Assembly: GCA_012862575.1 (NCBI GenBank)
Contig: BLSF01000054.1
Location: 242,762 to 306,761 of the forward strand
From: Parietichytrium sp. I65-24A
Taxonomy: Eukaryota; Sar; Bigyra; Thraustochytrida; Thraustochytriidae
Direction of reading: 5' to 3'
Length of the DNA: 64,000 nucleotides
The translations under genes and the position numbers were made by a program. A model generated the notes under the pieces. The model made no database searches, was not told the DNA's origin, and was given only the letters and a program-made list of their open reading frames with translations. Position 1 is the stretch's first letter. Every line of letters begins with the position of its first letter. Below are positions 21,884 to 32,148 of this stretch, piece after piece.

Positions 21884-24229
21884 ATGGACAAGCCATGCAA
21901 GATGTACGAGCCCCACCCGATCTACGGGCTGGTGGGAAAGTGCAAGAACTGCACGTTCCAAGCCGCTGAGCATAAGCAAAAGGCGATTGTCAAAGGAGCC
22001 CGCGCTGCTCGCCCGCCGGAGAAGGAGGAAATTGTGGTTAGGAGCAGCTCCGTCGTGCGTGCCACTGACCCTCGCGACATTGCAAAGGCCCGCGACTACT
22101 TGAGTCATGTGACGACGAAGGAGACGAGGGCGCGAAAGCGATCCAAATCTCGGCCGCCCGAACCGAAACCCATCGAACCTGTCCTCGTGGCACCGAAAGG
22201 GAAAAAAAAGCCAAAGGCCCACTCTAGATCCCGAAGCGCCAGTCGCGCATCTCTGGCCCAGCCTCGTGCCCGCAGCAAGAGTCGTGAGGCTTCTGTGGTT
22301 GTAGTGGAGCGCCCACGGAGTAAGAGCAGGTCTGCAGGCTCTCGCAGCAAGCCTACAAAGTCCAGTGCGAAGAGCCAAGCGAAGATGGCCGCTGCTGCCA
22401 CAAACGATGTGAAGCCAGCCAAGCAAACCCGAAGCCGCTCTCGCTCCAAGGACAAGCACCGTGACAAGGAGCCCACTGCAAGCTTAGCCAAGCCAAAAAT
22501 TCGCTCCACCAGTCGTGCAAGATCCAAGAGCAAGAGTTTGAAAGCTTTAGAGAAGGACGCCAAAGAAGCTGAAGCGATGAAGATCGCCGAGATGGTTGCA
22601 GAGCGGGAGGAGCAGATTCGGAAAGCCAAAAAGCTGCTCCGAAAGAAAGCAAAGCAGTCGGAAGCTCGGGGAAGTGTGGCCCGTCGCTCGGACTCTGAGG
22701 AGTCCGATTCAGAGTCGTCTTCCTCGGGAGAGTCGGACGTGAGCGCAGAGCGCGATCGTCGCCCACCGTCAGAATCAGAGTCAGAATCAAGTGTAACTTC
22801 CGAATCAGAATCGCAATCTGAGTCTGAGTCTGAGTCTCAAACTTCCGAGTCAGAATCTGAATCTTCAGATGATGAACGCAAGAAGCGGATGCAGCTGCTA
22901 GCGAAACGCAAGGAGGAGCGAGCACGTGTCATCCGCAGGCTTTCTCAAATTGAAAAACGTAAGGCGGGAAGAAAAGAGTCCTCTTCCGAAAGCAGCAGTA
23001 GCAGTAGCGAGGAAAGCAGTGAAGATGACGGAAAGTCTTGTGGAGGAGGATCAGTGGCCTGGAATATCGTCGGCGGTATCGCGCGCACCATGTTGGGAGG
23101 CTTCACGTCGGGGAAAGAGGAATCAAGCGATTCTGACTCCGACAGCAGCTCCTCCTCGTCTTCCGACGACGGTGCTCGCGGTCGACGAAAGACTGCACAG
23201 GCGTCTCGCGCTCGTGGAGCCTCGACTGCATCGAGGCTCTCTGCTGCGAGAAAGGCTGCTTATGATCGAGCTGTTCGTCAACGTCAGCGAGAGCGAGCAG
23301 CCTCTCAAACAAGACGAGCCAGTGTGTCGTCAAAAGCCAGAGGTTCGAGCAAAGCAAGAGGCCGGCGCGAATCGACATCTTCGAGTTCATCAGCATCCTC
23401 TGAGTCTGATTCGTCCCAGTCATCCGTCTCGTCACCGGAAAGGCAAGTGCCCAAGGGCTCACCTCAACACCGATCAAACATACGAACAAAGTCCATTTTG
23501 AAGAAATCGCCAGGACAGCGCCAGCGTTCGCGATCACGTTCGCGATCAGCATCAAACTCACGAGCGAAAACAAGCTCTCGTCCGCGATCAAGGTCCAGAT
23601 CGCGCTCGAGATCGAGGTCGCGTTCTGCGAGCAGATCTCGCGCGCACAAGCATAAGGACAAGTCCAGATCCAGGGCTACTTCCCACCGCCGCAATGAAAG
23701 TAGCAGTAGCTCAGAATCCTCTGAAGAGGATATTCGGGCTCGGAAACGCTCGGCTTCTCGCCACTCCGTGAAAAAGAATACTGCTTCTACGAGGCGTAGG
23801 AGCAAATCTCGTCGCGTCTCCTCGTCGTCAGAAAGCGAGTCTTCGGCGTCAGACTCAGGCTCCGAAACTTCCGATATCGACTCTGACGACTCTGAAGTCA
23901 TCGCACAAGCGAAGAAGGAAGAAGCTGACGCATTGAAAACGAAGCTGCTCAAGGAGAAAATTAAGCGCCGCAAAAAGGACCTCAAGCGTAACGAAAAGCA
24001 GCGTAAGAAGATACTAAAGCTCGGGCGGGAGCACGAGAAGGAGAAGGCTGCTGCAGAGAAGGAAAAGCTGCACCGAGAAGACCGCTCGAAAGATCGCGAA
24101 CGCCGCAAGCAACGGGCACGCTCGCGCTCACGCTCTGTGGAGAAGGCGCTTGAGAGGACTCGCTCGGCATCCAGGGCTTCAAAGACCTCTCGAAAGCGTG
24201 GAAAGAGCAAGGTGAGATCGCGAAAGTAA
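21884..24229 (+). CDS. RS/SE-rich nuclear protein
   Basis: A 781-residue low-complexity protein. The N-terminus (residues 1-35) has a small Cys-containing segment (MDKPCKMYEPHPIYG, KCKNCTF). The rest alternates basic Arg/Ser blocks (repeated RSRS dipeptides around residues 110-230 and 540-600) with acidic Ser/Glu blocks (SESESESS around 265-330). Residues ~670-740 are Lys/Glu-rich and probably a long helix. RS domains of this kind are SR-kinase targets in splicing and nuclear-speckle proteins. No RNA-recognition motif is visible, so it is not a classical SR protein; it resembles SRRM or PRP38-tail scaffolds in composition only. The ATG at 21884 starts the conserved-looking Cys segment. Confidence 0.72.
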   Translation: MDKPCKMYEPHPIYGLVGKCKNCTFQAAEHKQKAIVKGARAARPPEKEEIVVRSSSVVRATDPRDIAKARDYLSHVTTKETRARKRSKSRPPEPKPIEPVLVAPKGKKKPKAHSRSRSASRASLAQPRARSKSREASVVVVERPRSKSRSAGSRSKPTKSSAKSQAKMAAAATNDVKPAKQTRSRSRSKDKHRDKEPTASLAKPKIRSTSRARSKSKSLKALEKDAKEAEAMKIAEMVAEREEQIRKAKKLLRKKAKQSEARGSVARRSDSEESDSESSSSGESDVSAERDRRPPSESESESSVTSESESQSESESESQTSESESESSDDERKKRMQLLAKRKEERARVIRRLSQIEKRKAGRKESSSESSSSSSEESSEDDGKSCGGGSVAWNIVGGIARTMLGGFTSGKEESSDSDSDSSSSSSSDDGARGRRKTAQASRARGASTASRLSAARKAAYDRAVRQRQRERAASQTRRASVSSKARGSSKARGRRESTSSSSSASSESDSSQSSVSSPERQVPKGSPQHRSNIRTKSILKKSPGQRQRSRSRSRSASNSRAKTSSRPRSRSRSRSRSRSRSASRSRAHKHKDKSRSRATSHRRNESSSSSESSEEDIRARKRSASRHSVKKNTASTRRRSKSRRVSSSSESESSASDSGSETSDIDSDDSEVIAQAKKEEADALKTKLLKEKIKRRKKDLKRNEKQRKKILKLGREHEKEKAAAEKEKLHREDRSKDRERRKQRARSRSRSVEKALERTRSASRASKTSRKRGKSKVRSRK

Positions 24230-24613
24230 ACTATTGTTTTAAACTTGACGCATAAGAATAATTAGAATATTTTGCATCCAGAAAATTTTCGCATCAGCGC
24301 TGCCCGACTCGGAAGCAACCAAGGAAGAAAACGAGAACTTTTGGACACCCCGTGAGACACTGGCGACTCTGAACAACTTGCAGGCGTGAAACAAAGCAAG
24401 TAAGAGTAAGCTATCGATACACCCCTGATTTTATTCGGCCTTGGTCTTCCTCCCTTCGCAGCAGAACGCAGGTTCACCAGAATTCAGGTTTGTTTAAAAT
24501 TGTTTTCACAGGAGAAAAGTTGGACGAAGAGCAGGCCGAACGGACTCTTCCACACAATGAGCAAACGCTCCGCCATGTATGAGTGTGCTGAGGATACATC
24601 AATCTTCCCGGTT
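24230..24613. other. 3' region between RS-rich gene and POC1
   Basis: Between two convergent stop codons. No gene seen. Confidence 0.55.
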
Positions 24614-26479
24614 TTAGCTTGGTACTGCAGGAGCTGGTCCCTGATTGGAGTGAAATGACTCACTGAGTTTGGACTGCGAAAGCCGAAGTTCTGCGACTGC
24701 ATCCTCGTTCATACGTAGCCTCTGCTCCAGATTTTGCACTGCTCGAGCCAGAGTATTGAGATGCTGACCTGCTTCCCCCCGAGGAACAGTTTGTTGCGAC
24801 GATGTGTCACTTTCCATCCCACCTTTGCGCCGCTGCATAGCAGCATGAATCGCAGCGCGTGTGTGCTCCCCGAGAGGCTCTGAGCCAGGCAAGGAGCTTC
24901 CCGGCCCGGCTCCGACGCTTTCGTCCTCGCGAACGAGTTCTAGCTCGTCCACAATGATCTCCCCTGTGGTTGGGCCATCGTCAGCTTCATCACTGAGCAC
25001 GCCATCTTTCTTGAGCTCCTGTTCGATTTCGCGAATCTTACGCAGCGCTTTGCTTGTCGTATGCCTTGTAGAGCTCTTTCTTCTATTTCTTGAGGAAGTT
25101 CGTGGCCGACTCTCGCCCACATCGCCCTCCACAGCTCTGGAAGACTTGCGGCTCTTGCTCCGTGTCCTCTTGACTTTCTTCTCTGTCTCTGAACCTGCGC
25201 GTCCTTCTATATCGTCTTCTTTATAGTGAATGTGAGCTTTCGTTTTCGAGGAACTCTTGTGGTGGCGATGTTTTCTTGATGTCGAGTGCTCGGACTTGGT
25301 TCTCCTACGGCTTCCTGACCGCCTTCTTCGCTCTTTTCGTGCATCCCCACCATCGTTGCCGTCTTCTTCCTCCTCTTCTTCGGACGCGGCTTGGCTGTTT
25401 TCAAGGTCATCCAAGAGCCCAGAAGTGGAGGTCGTCTTCGAATGTTTGCGGGTGGACTTCTTTTGCATTTCAACGGCTGCTGCATTCGGTTGGAGCTGCT
25501 GAAGTTGTACTTTGGGCGCCTCGGCAGAGCTCACTGGTTCAGTGTCGATGAGAGAAGAGCAGTTCCATGCGAGAACCATTGCATCATCAGAAGCTGTTGC
25601 AAAGTGCTGGCCATCAAGCGAGAACGCGCAGTCATTCACACTCCGGCCGTGAGCAGACACTGTATACAGGAGCCTGCCCTCGCGGAGATCCCAGACGCGG
25701 AGGGCGGCATCTTGGCTGGTCGACAACAAGTAGTTTCCGGACGGGTGGAAGCGAATTGACGTAAACGCTGCAGGCTTGGGCACGGCGTAGTGCTGTACAA
25801 CAAACTGTGTACGGATGTCCCAGAGATTTATCGTTCCATCCTCACCTGCAGAAGCCACACATACGCCACTGAGAGGGTCGAACTGCACGCTCCTTACGTT
25901 GTCGGTGTGGTCTTGAAAACTTGCTACTTGATCGCTCGTCTCCACATCCCAGACATTCACGAGCTTGTCGTCGCCTCCGGAGCAGACCCTGGTCGAGCTC
26001 TTGCTCATATCGACAGAGCGAACCCAGTTCCTGTGCCCGTGGATCGTCCACAGGAACCTGGGCCTCGAGCTGTCAATGGAAGACACATCCCACAGCTTGA
26101 TCATCTTGTCCATGGACGCCGTCAGCAGCAGTTGGGAGCTTGGCGAGAACTTGACGCAGTTCACGCCTCCTGAATGTGCCCTAAAGTCCTTGTACATGCC
26201 TCGAACCGACGGTTTCCAGATCCTCACGGTATGGTCTGCGGATCCTGACGCAAAGATCCGTTCATCCGGGGCCACATCTATCGAAAGCACTGCGCCTTTG
26301 TGCCCTCTCAGCCTGTACGCCCTGTGCTGCGGCTTGAAGTTCCACACCATCACAGACCCGTCCTGCGACCCGGACACCAGCTGCTGCATGCTCGGCGTGT
26401 ACGCCACGCATTTCACTGCGCTATTCTGCCCCTTGAACGTCCTCGCCAGCGCGATCGTCTCCAGGCCCAGCCCCTCCAT
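24614..26479 (-). CDS. POC1: Centriolar WD40 protein POC1
   Basis: A 621-residue protein. Residues ~10-300 form seven WD40 repeats with the POC1 signatures VSGSQDGSVMVWNFKPQ, RAYRLRGHKGAV, ASGSADHTVRIWKP, FRAHSGGVNCVKFSP and RLLYTVSAHG. The middle (about 320-520) is a charged Ser/Lys/Glu linker. The C-terminal ~50 residues contain the short coiled coil typical of POC1 (ARAVQNLEQRLRMNEDAVAE). POC1 builds and stabilises centriole and basal-body triplets, so the organism very probably makes flagella. The start is ATG 26479; the frame continues upstream for 110 codons as Pro/Phe-rich leader-like sequence with no family match and a GAATGAAT repeat. Confidence 0.94.
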   Translation of the reverse strand: MEGLGLETIALARTFKGQNSAVKCVAYTPSMQQLVSGSQDGSVMVWNFKPQHRAYRLRGHKGAVLSIDVAPDERIFASGSADHTVRIWKPSVRGMYKDFRAHSGGVNCVKFSPSSQLLLTASMDKMIKLWDVSSIDSSRPRFLWTIHGHRNWVRSVDMSKSSTRVCSGGDDKLVNVWDVETSDQVASFQDHTDNVRSVQFDPLSGVCVASAGEDGTINLWDIRTQFVVQHYAVPKPAAFTSIRFHPSGNYLLSTSQDAALRVWDLREGRLLYTVSAHGRSVNDCAFSLDGQHFATASDDAMVLAWNCSSLIDTEPVSSAEAPKVQLQQLQPNAAAVEMQKKSTRKHSKTTSTSGLLDDLENSQAASEEEEEEDGNDGGDARKERRRRSGSRRRTKSEHSTSRKHRHHKSSSKTKAHIHYKEDDIEGRAGSETEKKVKRTRSKSRKSSRAVEGDVGESRPRTSSRNRRKSSTRHTTSKALRKIREIEQELKKDGVLSDEADDGPTTGEIIVDELELVREDESVGAGPGSSLPGSEPLGEHTRAAIHAAMQRRKGGMESDTSSQQTVPRGEAGQHLNTLARAVQNLEQRLRMNEDAVAELRLSQSKLSESFHSNQGPAPAVPS

Positions 26480-27568
26480 CCTTTTAAAAAAAACGCGATG
26501 TACACTGCGATGTACGCGTCCCACCCGCTGTGTCCCCGGCCGTCCCACTGTCCCACTGCCAAAACGTATCTTGCCTGCTACTCGGTGCCAAACGCCCTTT
26601 GCCAACGCTACTGACGCTGCTAACACTACTGCTGCGGGGAGCGTACGCTGTCGGCTGCCAGCTGTGGGAGGAGACGGGAGGAGGAAGGAGCTGCCTGTCC
26701 TCGCGGGGTGTCCTCGGAACCAAAGGCGCAAGTGAATGAATGAGTGAATGAATGAATGAAAGGGAAAAAAAAAAGAAAGTGGACTTGGATAGCTAACTGT
26801 GGCGTTCAAATTTGTTCTTTATAGGCTCCCTTTGTTCGCGAGCAGTTAGGAGCAAATTGTGTTCCGAATCTTCCGCCGCTGTAACGGCTAGGTTTGCTTC
26901 AGCATTGTAAACAACATTGCAAAATTTGACAATGCGCCAAAAGAGCAACGTAGCAAAAAAAAGCGAAACAGCAAACGGCACAACAATAACGAGAGGGATG
27001 GCCAGCTAAACAGAACAATCCGTCGAGCGCCTGGGTTTCACATTTTCGGTTTTCCGCTTTGCGAAAGATGATTGTTGGTTTGGTTGACTGCAATACGGCA
27101 GCGTCCCTGCCCACATTCCTCGACGTTCTCCATTCTCGACGAGAAAATGGGGGTTGTCGACCCATCATCGATGTACTTGCCTACATCCTCCCAACTTCGT
27201 TCCGTAAAGCACATTGCAAATCAATTAGTGAATGTAAGAGACAGCCACCACTGCGTGAACGTCGCACGAAACTCTTTCAGGCTGAGTCTTGAGAGAAGCT
27301 ACTCGCACCATACCCGCTTGCGTAGGCCAAGGCGCCTGTGCGAGTCTTTCTTTGCAAGCCAAGTGAGAGAGGGAGTCAAGAGTTGTTGGCCTCACAATAT
27401 CTCACGACGGCGAGTGTGTCTTATACAAGAGTCTCGACGCCAGCTACCGGCTTGAATGGTACTACCATGCGAGCACCGAGTGAGCTCCCACGCAGGCCTT
27501 CTCGTTCACCGGCTCGCGTCTAAAGACCTGAGGCTGCGCCCCCGAAGCGCGAGGTCACAGAAGCCAAG
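26480..27568. other. Divergent intergenic region (POC1 / membrane protein)
   Basis: Includes a GAATGAAT repeat near 26733-26760 and an A-rich run after it. No gene supported. It holds both promoters. Confidence 0.5.
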
Positions 27569-29032
27569 ATGGTCGCCTCGTCCGCAGACACGCGGGCCCC
27601 AACGTCGCTCGCGGGTCTAGTGACGAGGGCATGCATCGCAACGCTCTGCGCGGTAGTGCTGGGGTTCGCCGGGTCGCAATTTGTGGTGCTCAGCATTCTA
27701 CCGATGAGATTCAGTGCCCTGCAGAGGGAGCTGAAGATCGATCCAATCACAAGGAACGAGACTATACAGGGCATTCAGTCGTATTGTGGTGCAATGCCGT
27801 CTGCGCTATCCACCTATGCATGCATACAGTTGCGAGCAGGGGTGATATCCGGAGATCTTCCTTTGTTTTTGACGTTCTTTGGATACCCCTATGCTGTGCT
27901 CTGCAAAGGAATGACACGAAATCTCCTCGGCATTCTCGCTTTGGTGCTATACTTTACACAGGCAACATTCATGACCCCCGCCGCTCTGCCCAACGCCCCA
28001 AACGCGTACTTGTACTCTTTCCTGGCATTCTCATGTTTGGCCTCCATCGCGCTCAGGATTCTCAGACCGCGAGAGTGCAAATTATGGCAATGCAACCTAC
28101 TGTGCGTATTTGCGGTCAATCTAGGCATCATCGTGATGACTCAGTCATCATCATTGGCAGAAGACAGGCTTCTGTTTTCCATCGTCATACTTCCAGTTTT
28201 CAGAGAGCTATTCCACGTTTGCAGTCGGTTTTTAACGAAATCGATACAGCATCAAGTGACGAAGGACAGTGCACGGCTTCATCACGCATATGCAGGTTTC
28301 TATTTAGTTGGGGGTCAAACCTTTATTGCCACGTGGACAAGAATGCTTATCGCGAGTTTTGATAGCTCGTCCTCCACGCTCATGGTATACCTTCTCATAT
28401 CAAGCATGACGGAGATTACGCTCCGACTCTCATTTGCGCAGCGGGATAAGTTCATCTCGAGAATGTTCGGAAAGGTGTCCAGCAGCCGCATTCGTCCCGC
28501 AGCCAGTGTGGGAAGTGAAAAATCAATCCAAAGTGTCGCCCCACCCAACGAGACTGAATATTATTGGAACTGCGAAGTAATATTTCATGAGATGACGACG
28601 GAGTACGTAGGGATCTTCGTCACAACTTCTTTTGTGTTGCTATTCGAGGATGCGAAGCTTGTGATGCCCCTCGAATATTACTCAAATATGGTCAGCTCTG
28701 AAGGACTTGGTGCACGCGTTGATGCCCGGGGGTTGATTCGCGCAGCACTATTTCAGGTATTGGCAGAATTTGCTGTAGATGTGTGCTGCATAGCGTACGA
28801 GATGCGAAAGTTGCGTGTCGATATTCTCTCGACGTGGTGGGCCAAGCAAAGCGTTCGCTCCATCGTTTTCAATTTGAGTGTCGGTTGCCTCAGTGGGGTA
28901 GCGGCGGCAAATCTGATGATTGGGGCGGCGACTTACTCGTGCGAGAAGGAGGATACAGACATCTGCAATTGCTGGCTGATGCCCGACAGCTATCTTGAAT
29001 TGTATTGTAAGAGCAATAATTTGACAATTTAA
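27569..29032 (+). CDS. Multi-pass membrane protein of unknown function
   Basis: A 487-residue hydrophobic protein with roughly ten predicted membrane segments, the first at about 15-45 (a long run from TRACIATLCAVVLG to SILPM) and the last near 435-455. Between the two halves is a hydrophilic loop (about 300-340) with Ser and basic residues. The C-terminal tail has a Cys cluster (SCEKEDTDICNCW). I recognise no transporter signature or domain; it may belong to a lineage-specific membrane family. Many Cys and aromatic residues, and codon use, look like the neighbouring genes. The ATG at 27569 is the first in frame. Confidence 0.7.
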   Translation: MVASSADTRAPTSLAGLVTRACIATLCAVVLGFAGSQFVVLSILPMRFSALQRELKIDPITRNETIQGIQSYCGAMPSALSTYACIQLRAGVISGDLPLFLTFFGYPYAVLCKGMTRNLLGILALVLYFTQATFMTPAALPNAPNAYLYSFLAFSCLASIALRILRPRECKLWQCNLLCVFAVNLGIIVMTQSSSLAEDRLLFSIVILPVFRELFHVCSRFLTKSIQHQVTKDSARLHHAYAGFYLVGGQTFIATWTRMLIASFDSSSSTLMVYLLISSMTEITLRLSFAQRDKFISRMFGKVSSSRIRPAASVGSEKSIQSVAPPNETEYYWNCEVIFHEMTTEYVGIFVTTSFVLLFEDAKLVMPLEYYSNMVSSEGLGARVDARGLIRAALFQVLAEFAVDVCCIAYEMRKLRVDILSTWWAKQSVRSIVFNLSVGCLSGVAAANLMIGAATYSCEKEDTDICNCWLMPDSYLELYCKSNNLTI

Positions 29033-29079
29033 ACTTGGATAGGAGGAAGAAACATATTGCTGTCTTAAGTTCGTCTCGC

Positions 29080-30226
29080 TCATTTGCATGCTTGAAACTG
29101 CAATCCGCGAAGCTTAAATACCTTCTCCCTTTTGATAGTAACAGGATTTGCCTTCCTCTTGCTAGACAAGAGGACCTCGCACAGGCCAACTTTGGGCTTG
29201 TCAGCTTCGACAACTGCAAACCTAGCTGCCTCCTGGTACCACACTGCAACAATCTCCATGGCGGGAATCGCCTTCTTCTTTTTCTCAGCTTCAACCATCT
29301 CGATGGATGCCTCTTCTTTTTCTTTTTCTTCTCTTTCTTCTCTTTCTTCTTTTTCGTCGCCGTCGTCACACCTCTCTGCCGTGTGGCTCTTGTCTTCTGA
29401 GCTCGTTTTAATTGCCTCAATCTCAGTGTTCCCGGCATGAGCTGGAGCCGCATCGTGCGTGGCACTCGCATTCAATGCTGCGAGCTCTCTCTTGCGTTCT
29501 TTCATGAGCTCCACAGCCATCACCGCCCGGAGCTGCTTCTCGACGATCCTTTTTTCCGAAGGCGGCAATGCCTCTCCCAGCACGGGAAAATGCACTGCAC
29601 AAGGCATTTTCACAGTGCAAATTTCGCATCTTCGCTTGGCATTTCCTGATGGCAACTCCCACACGATGTCCGCGCTCTGAGGATGGTCCCAGCGGCACCA
29701 GCCCAGCCGCTCTGATGCGCGGCAGACGCCAGACGACATGNGGAGCCGCATCGTGCGTGGCACTCGCATTCAATGCTGCGAGCTCTCTCTTGCGTTCTTT
29801 CATGAGCTCCACAGCCATCACCGCCCGGAGCTGCTTCTCGACGATCCTTTTTTCCGAAGGCGGCAATGCCTCTCCCAGCACGGGAAAATGCACTGCACAA
29901 GGCATTTTCACAGTGCAAATTTCGCATCTTCGCTTGGCATTTCCTGATGGCAACTCCCACACGATGTCCGCGCTCTGAGGATGGTCCCAGCGGCACCAGC
30001 CCAGCCGCTCTGATGCGCGGCAGACGCCAGACGACATGAACGCTGCGCAAGGTCTCTCTCCCGGCCGACTTGCGTACGCACTTCTTCGCGATTGCTCTCG
30101 AACATCAGCGCTCCGCTCTCCACAACACGAAGGCCGAGCGCTTTCACGCGGGGCCCAGTGCCCTGGCAAGCATCCGCAATGAGAGCACCTGGCGCGGTCA
30201 TGCGCAAGCAGGACGCGAGGGGCCAT
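29080..30226 (-). CDS. Zinc-finger protein, CCCH-like, split by an assembly join
   Basis: The open frame is interrupted by a duplicated block around a single N (29741). Reading each half shows one gene: 298 extra bases separate the halves, and removing the duplicate would leave one frame of about 282 residues. It has a cysteine-rich N-terminal part, a CCCH-like finger C-x8-C-x8-C-x3-H (CAAFMSSGVC then GWCRWDH; the second gap is longer than the usual x5), and soon after a C-x2-C-x5-C-x2-H cluster (CEICTVKMPCAVH). A Glu/Lys-rich helical region follows, then a basic tail ending FQACK. The start is uncertain: ATG 30226 is the first in frame, but the 60 residues before the finger look less protein-like. 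Function unknown; RNA binding is possible. Confidence 0.55.
29444..30038. repeat. Assembly artefact: 297-bp block duplicated around one N
   Basis: Bases 29444-29740 and 29742-30038 appear identical, separated by the single N at 29741. Two overlapping contig ends that were joined rather than merged explain this best. It shifts the reading frame of the zinc-finger gene by one base. Confidence 0.93.
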
Positions 30227-30930
30227 GGGGGGCAGTTGCAGAGATAGAAAAGGAAGGAAAGCACTTCTCCCCACCTTCCTGTCGCTCCAAAGATTCGGTC
30301 GCGCAGCTCAGCTAGGCAACGCTCGCTCCCAGGTAGCTCTCTGAAGTGGCTGCGAGAAAGGCACAGCCGCTGCGAGCGATTCACGTTGCCAAAGCGTTGC
30401 GAGCACGCCGCCGACAAGATCAGGTCGTCAACGCAGCACCTCGAGGGAGCTCCGAGGCGTCAGTCAACAACTCACAATGTCATGAACCTTTCTTTCCCTC
30501 TCCCGTGGGCAAACCAAACCAAACCAAACCTCGCGTTGAGAGAAGAAGGATCAAAAGGCGTGATTGAAAGTGCAACATAAGGGCCGCTGGGCAAGAGCGC
30601 GCTTTGACTTCGGGGCCACCAATAGCCGTGGGTCATCTCCCACTGCATACTGTGTACCGTCCACAGCGCATTTGCTGACGTAACGGCTAGGAAGGTGTGT
30701 ACTGGTAGTAGCTAGTCCCTGCAAGTGGCCATCATCGGCGGGACGAGATGTGAAGGAGGTTTGGTACTCGAGTACCGAGCAGGATTTGGAGGGAAAGTCT
30801 CTTCGACGGCGTGATTGGGGAGATGGGATTGACAGATTTGGGTTTTGCTTTGGGATTGTGATTTAACTTCTCATATGATATTATGTCAACGACGTGCCCC
30901 AAACTGAGCTAATAGGGAAGGGTGGCTCGG
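30227..30930. other. Intergenic upstream of the zinc-finger gene and downstream of PP2C
   Basis: A second open frame on the minus strand overlaps the first 190 bp (no ATG until about 30200) and was not accepted. Otherwise no gene seen. Confidence 0.45.
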
Positions 30931-32148
30931 TCATAACCAACGGCTGAGCGCGATGATCATGATGGAAGTGTCGTCTGAGCTGTGACCTTTACCTGCGGCG
31001 CGAGACGCAGACTCGTCCTCCAAGTCTTTGGCGACTTTGGCGAGCACATTGGAAAATTGCTCGGACGGTTCTTCGGCAGCCTTGGCCACGGCTTTACTAT
31101 GAACAAATGTGACAACTTCGTCGCAAGAAAAGTTGTCCCAAAGACCATCGCTGGCCGCCAGGACAAACAACATGGTGTCGTCCATGGGCACGCAATCCAC
31201 TGTCGGCTCGTGGAGCACAATGTTTTTGCGATGCAGAGGGACATCACCCAATGATCGTGTCAGCTGGAGCATCCCATCGACGTAGTCTCCTGCAACATGT
31301 CTTCCGAATACGGTGCCACCAGAGTCCTCCACACGCTTGAGCTCGTCAGGGTCGCTTGCAGCAATGTTGTGGTCTTTCGTGAGAGCCTGCGCGACTATCT
31401 TGTCATCTACCTTGCGGCACAGTACGGCGCGAGAGTCCCCGACGTAAGCTACGTACAACATTTGCGAATCTATCAAGAAGGTGGTCGCCGTGGTTCCTGA
31501 CCCCAGAGGCAGGGCTAGCTCTCCCATAGAAATATTTTGCGCGGCCTCCATCTCCTCTTTTAGCTTGGCGATCGGCCCAACGACGTCCCTCTCGAATTCT
31601 TTGTCAAGCCCGTCCTGTACATCGGCAAAGGACTTGATCAAGCACCGTTTTGCAACACTCTCGATCGAGTCCGAGGAAGAAGACGTGGAACCCGCTAGCG
31701 CCTCAAGCAGCGATTCGCGGAGAGCTTTTGGGAGCCTTTCCGCAACTGTTTCCGCCAAGATATCGCCATCGCGGCCATGTCCGTCGAAAATGCCCCCGAA
31801 GAATACCGAAGGAGACTTGATCAGCTGGGGAATGTAGAGAAACCTATCCTGATCCTTTTTATACCCCTGCACTACGCACGCCACGTGGATTCCTTCGTCA
31901 TCCAATTCAGCGTTGCTGCTCGCCCGCAGGCTACTGCTGCTATTGCTTGTACTCGAAGACTTCTTCTTATCCTCTTCTTCCCGGCGCCGCTTGCTGATAT
32001 CGATCCGAATATACGAGCTTCCTTGTTTCGCGGTTCCCCCAATGCCAGACTTTAGCACCTCGCTCCAATCCTTTGGCTCTGCAATCACCGAGTCCTTGCG
32101 AGACCTTTCGGTATCCTTCTTCGCCTTCGCGCTCGCCTGTGCGCCCAT
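30931..32148 (-). CDS. PP2C-type protein phosphatase, probably N-myristoylated
   Basis: A 405-residue PPM/PP2C Ser/Thr phosphatase. Metal-binding motifs are present in order: GGIFDGHGRDG (DGHG at 122-125), SGTTAT, YVGDSRAVL, LTKDH, ELKRVEDSGG, LTRSLGD, ASDGLWDN and the closing SDDTSIMIIAL. The N-terminus MGAQAS has Gly2 and Ser6, the classic N-myristoylation context, so it probably sits on membranes. Residues 10-85 are charged and Ser-rich. The frame runs 44 codons further upstream without ATG, which supports 32148 as the start. Its targets cannot be told from sequence. Confidence 0.92.
   Translation of the reverse strand: MGAQASAKAKKDTERSRKDSVIAEPKDWSEVLKSGIGGTAKQGSSYIRIDISKRRREEEDKKKSSSTSNSSSSLRASSNAELDDEGIHVACVVQGYKKDQDRFLYIPQLIKSPSVFFGGIFDGHGRDGDILAETVAERLPKALRESLLEALAGSTSSSSDSIESVAKRCLIKSFADVQDGLDKEFERDVVGPIAKLKEEMEAAQNISMGELALPLGSGTTATTFLIDSQMLYVAYVGDSRAVLCRKVDDKIVAQALTKDHNIAASDPDELKRVEDSGGTVFGRHVAGDYVDGMLQLTRSLGDVPLHRKNIVLHEPTVDCVPMDDTMLFVLAASDGLWDNFSCDEVVTFVHSKAVAKAAEEPSEQFSNVLAKVAKDLEDESASRAAGKGHSSDDTSIMIIALSRWL

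Noticed and set aside
26480-26809. 110-codon N-terminal extension of POC1
   Set aside because: Composition is leader-like (Phe/His/Ser run from a GAAT repeat), and POC1 proteins start close to the first WD repeat.
30038-30417. Overlapping minus-strand frame (ending DLAQRS) upstream of the zinc-finger gene
   Set aside because: It has no ATG until about 30200, lies in a different frame from the zinc-finger region, and no splice pair joins them convincingly.
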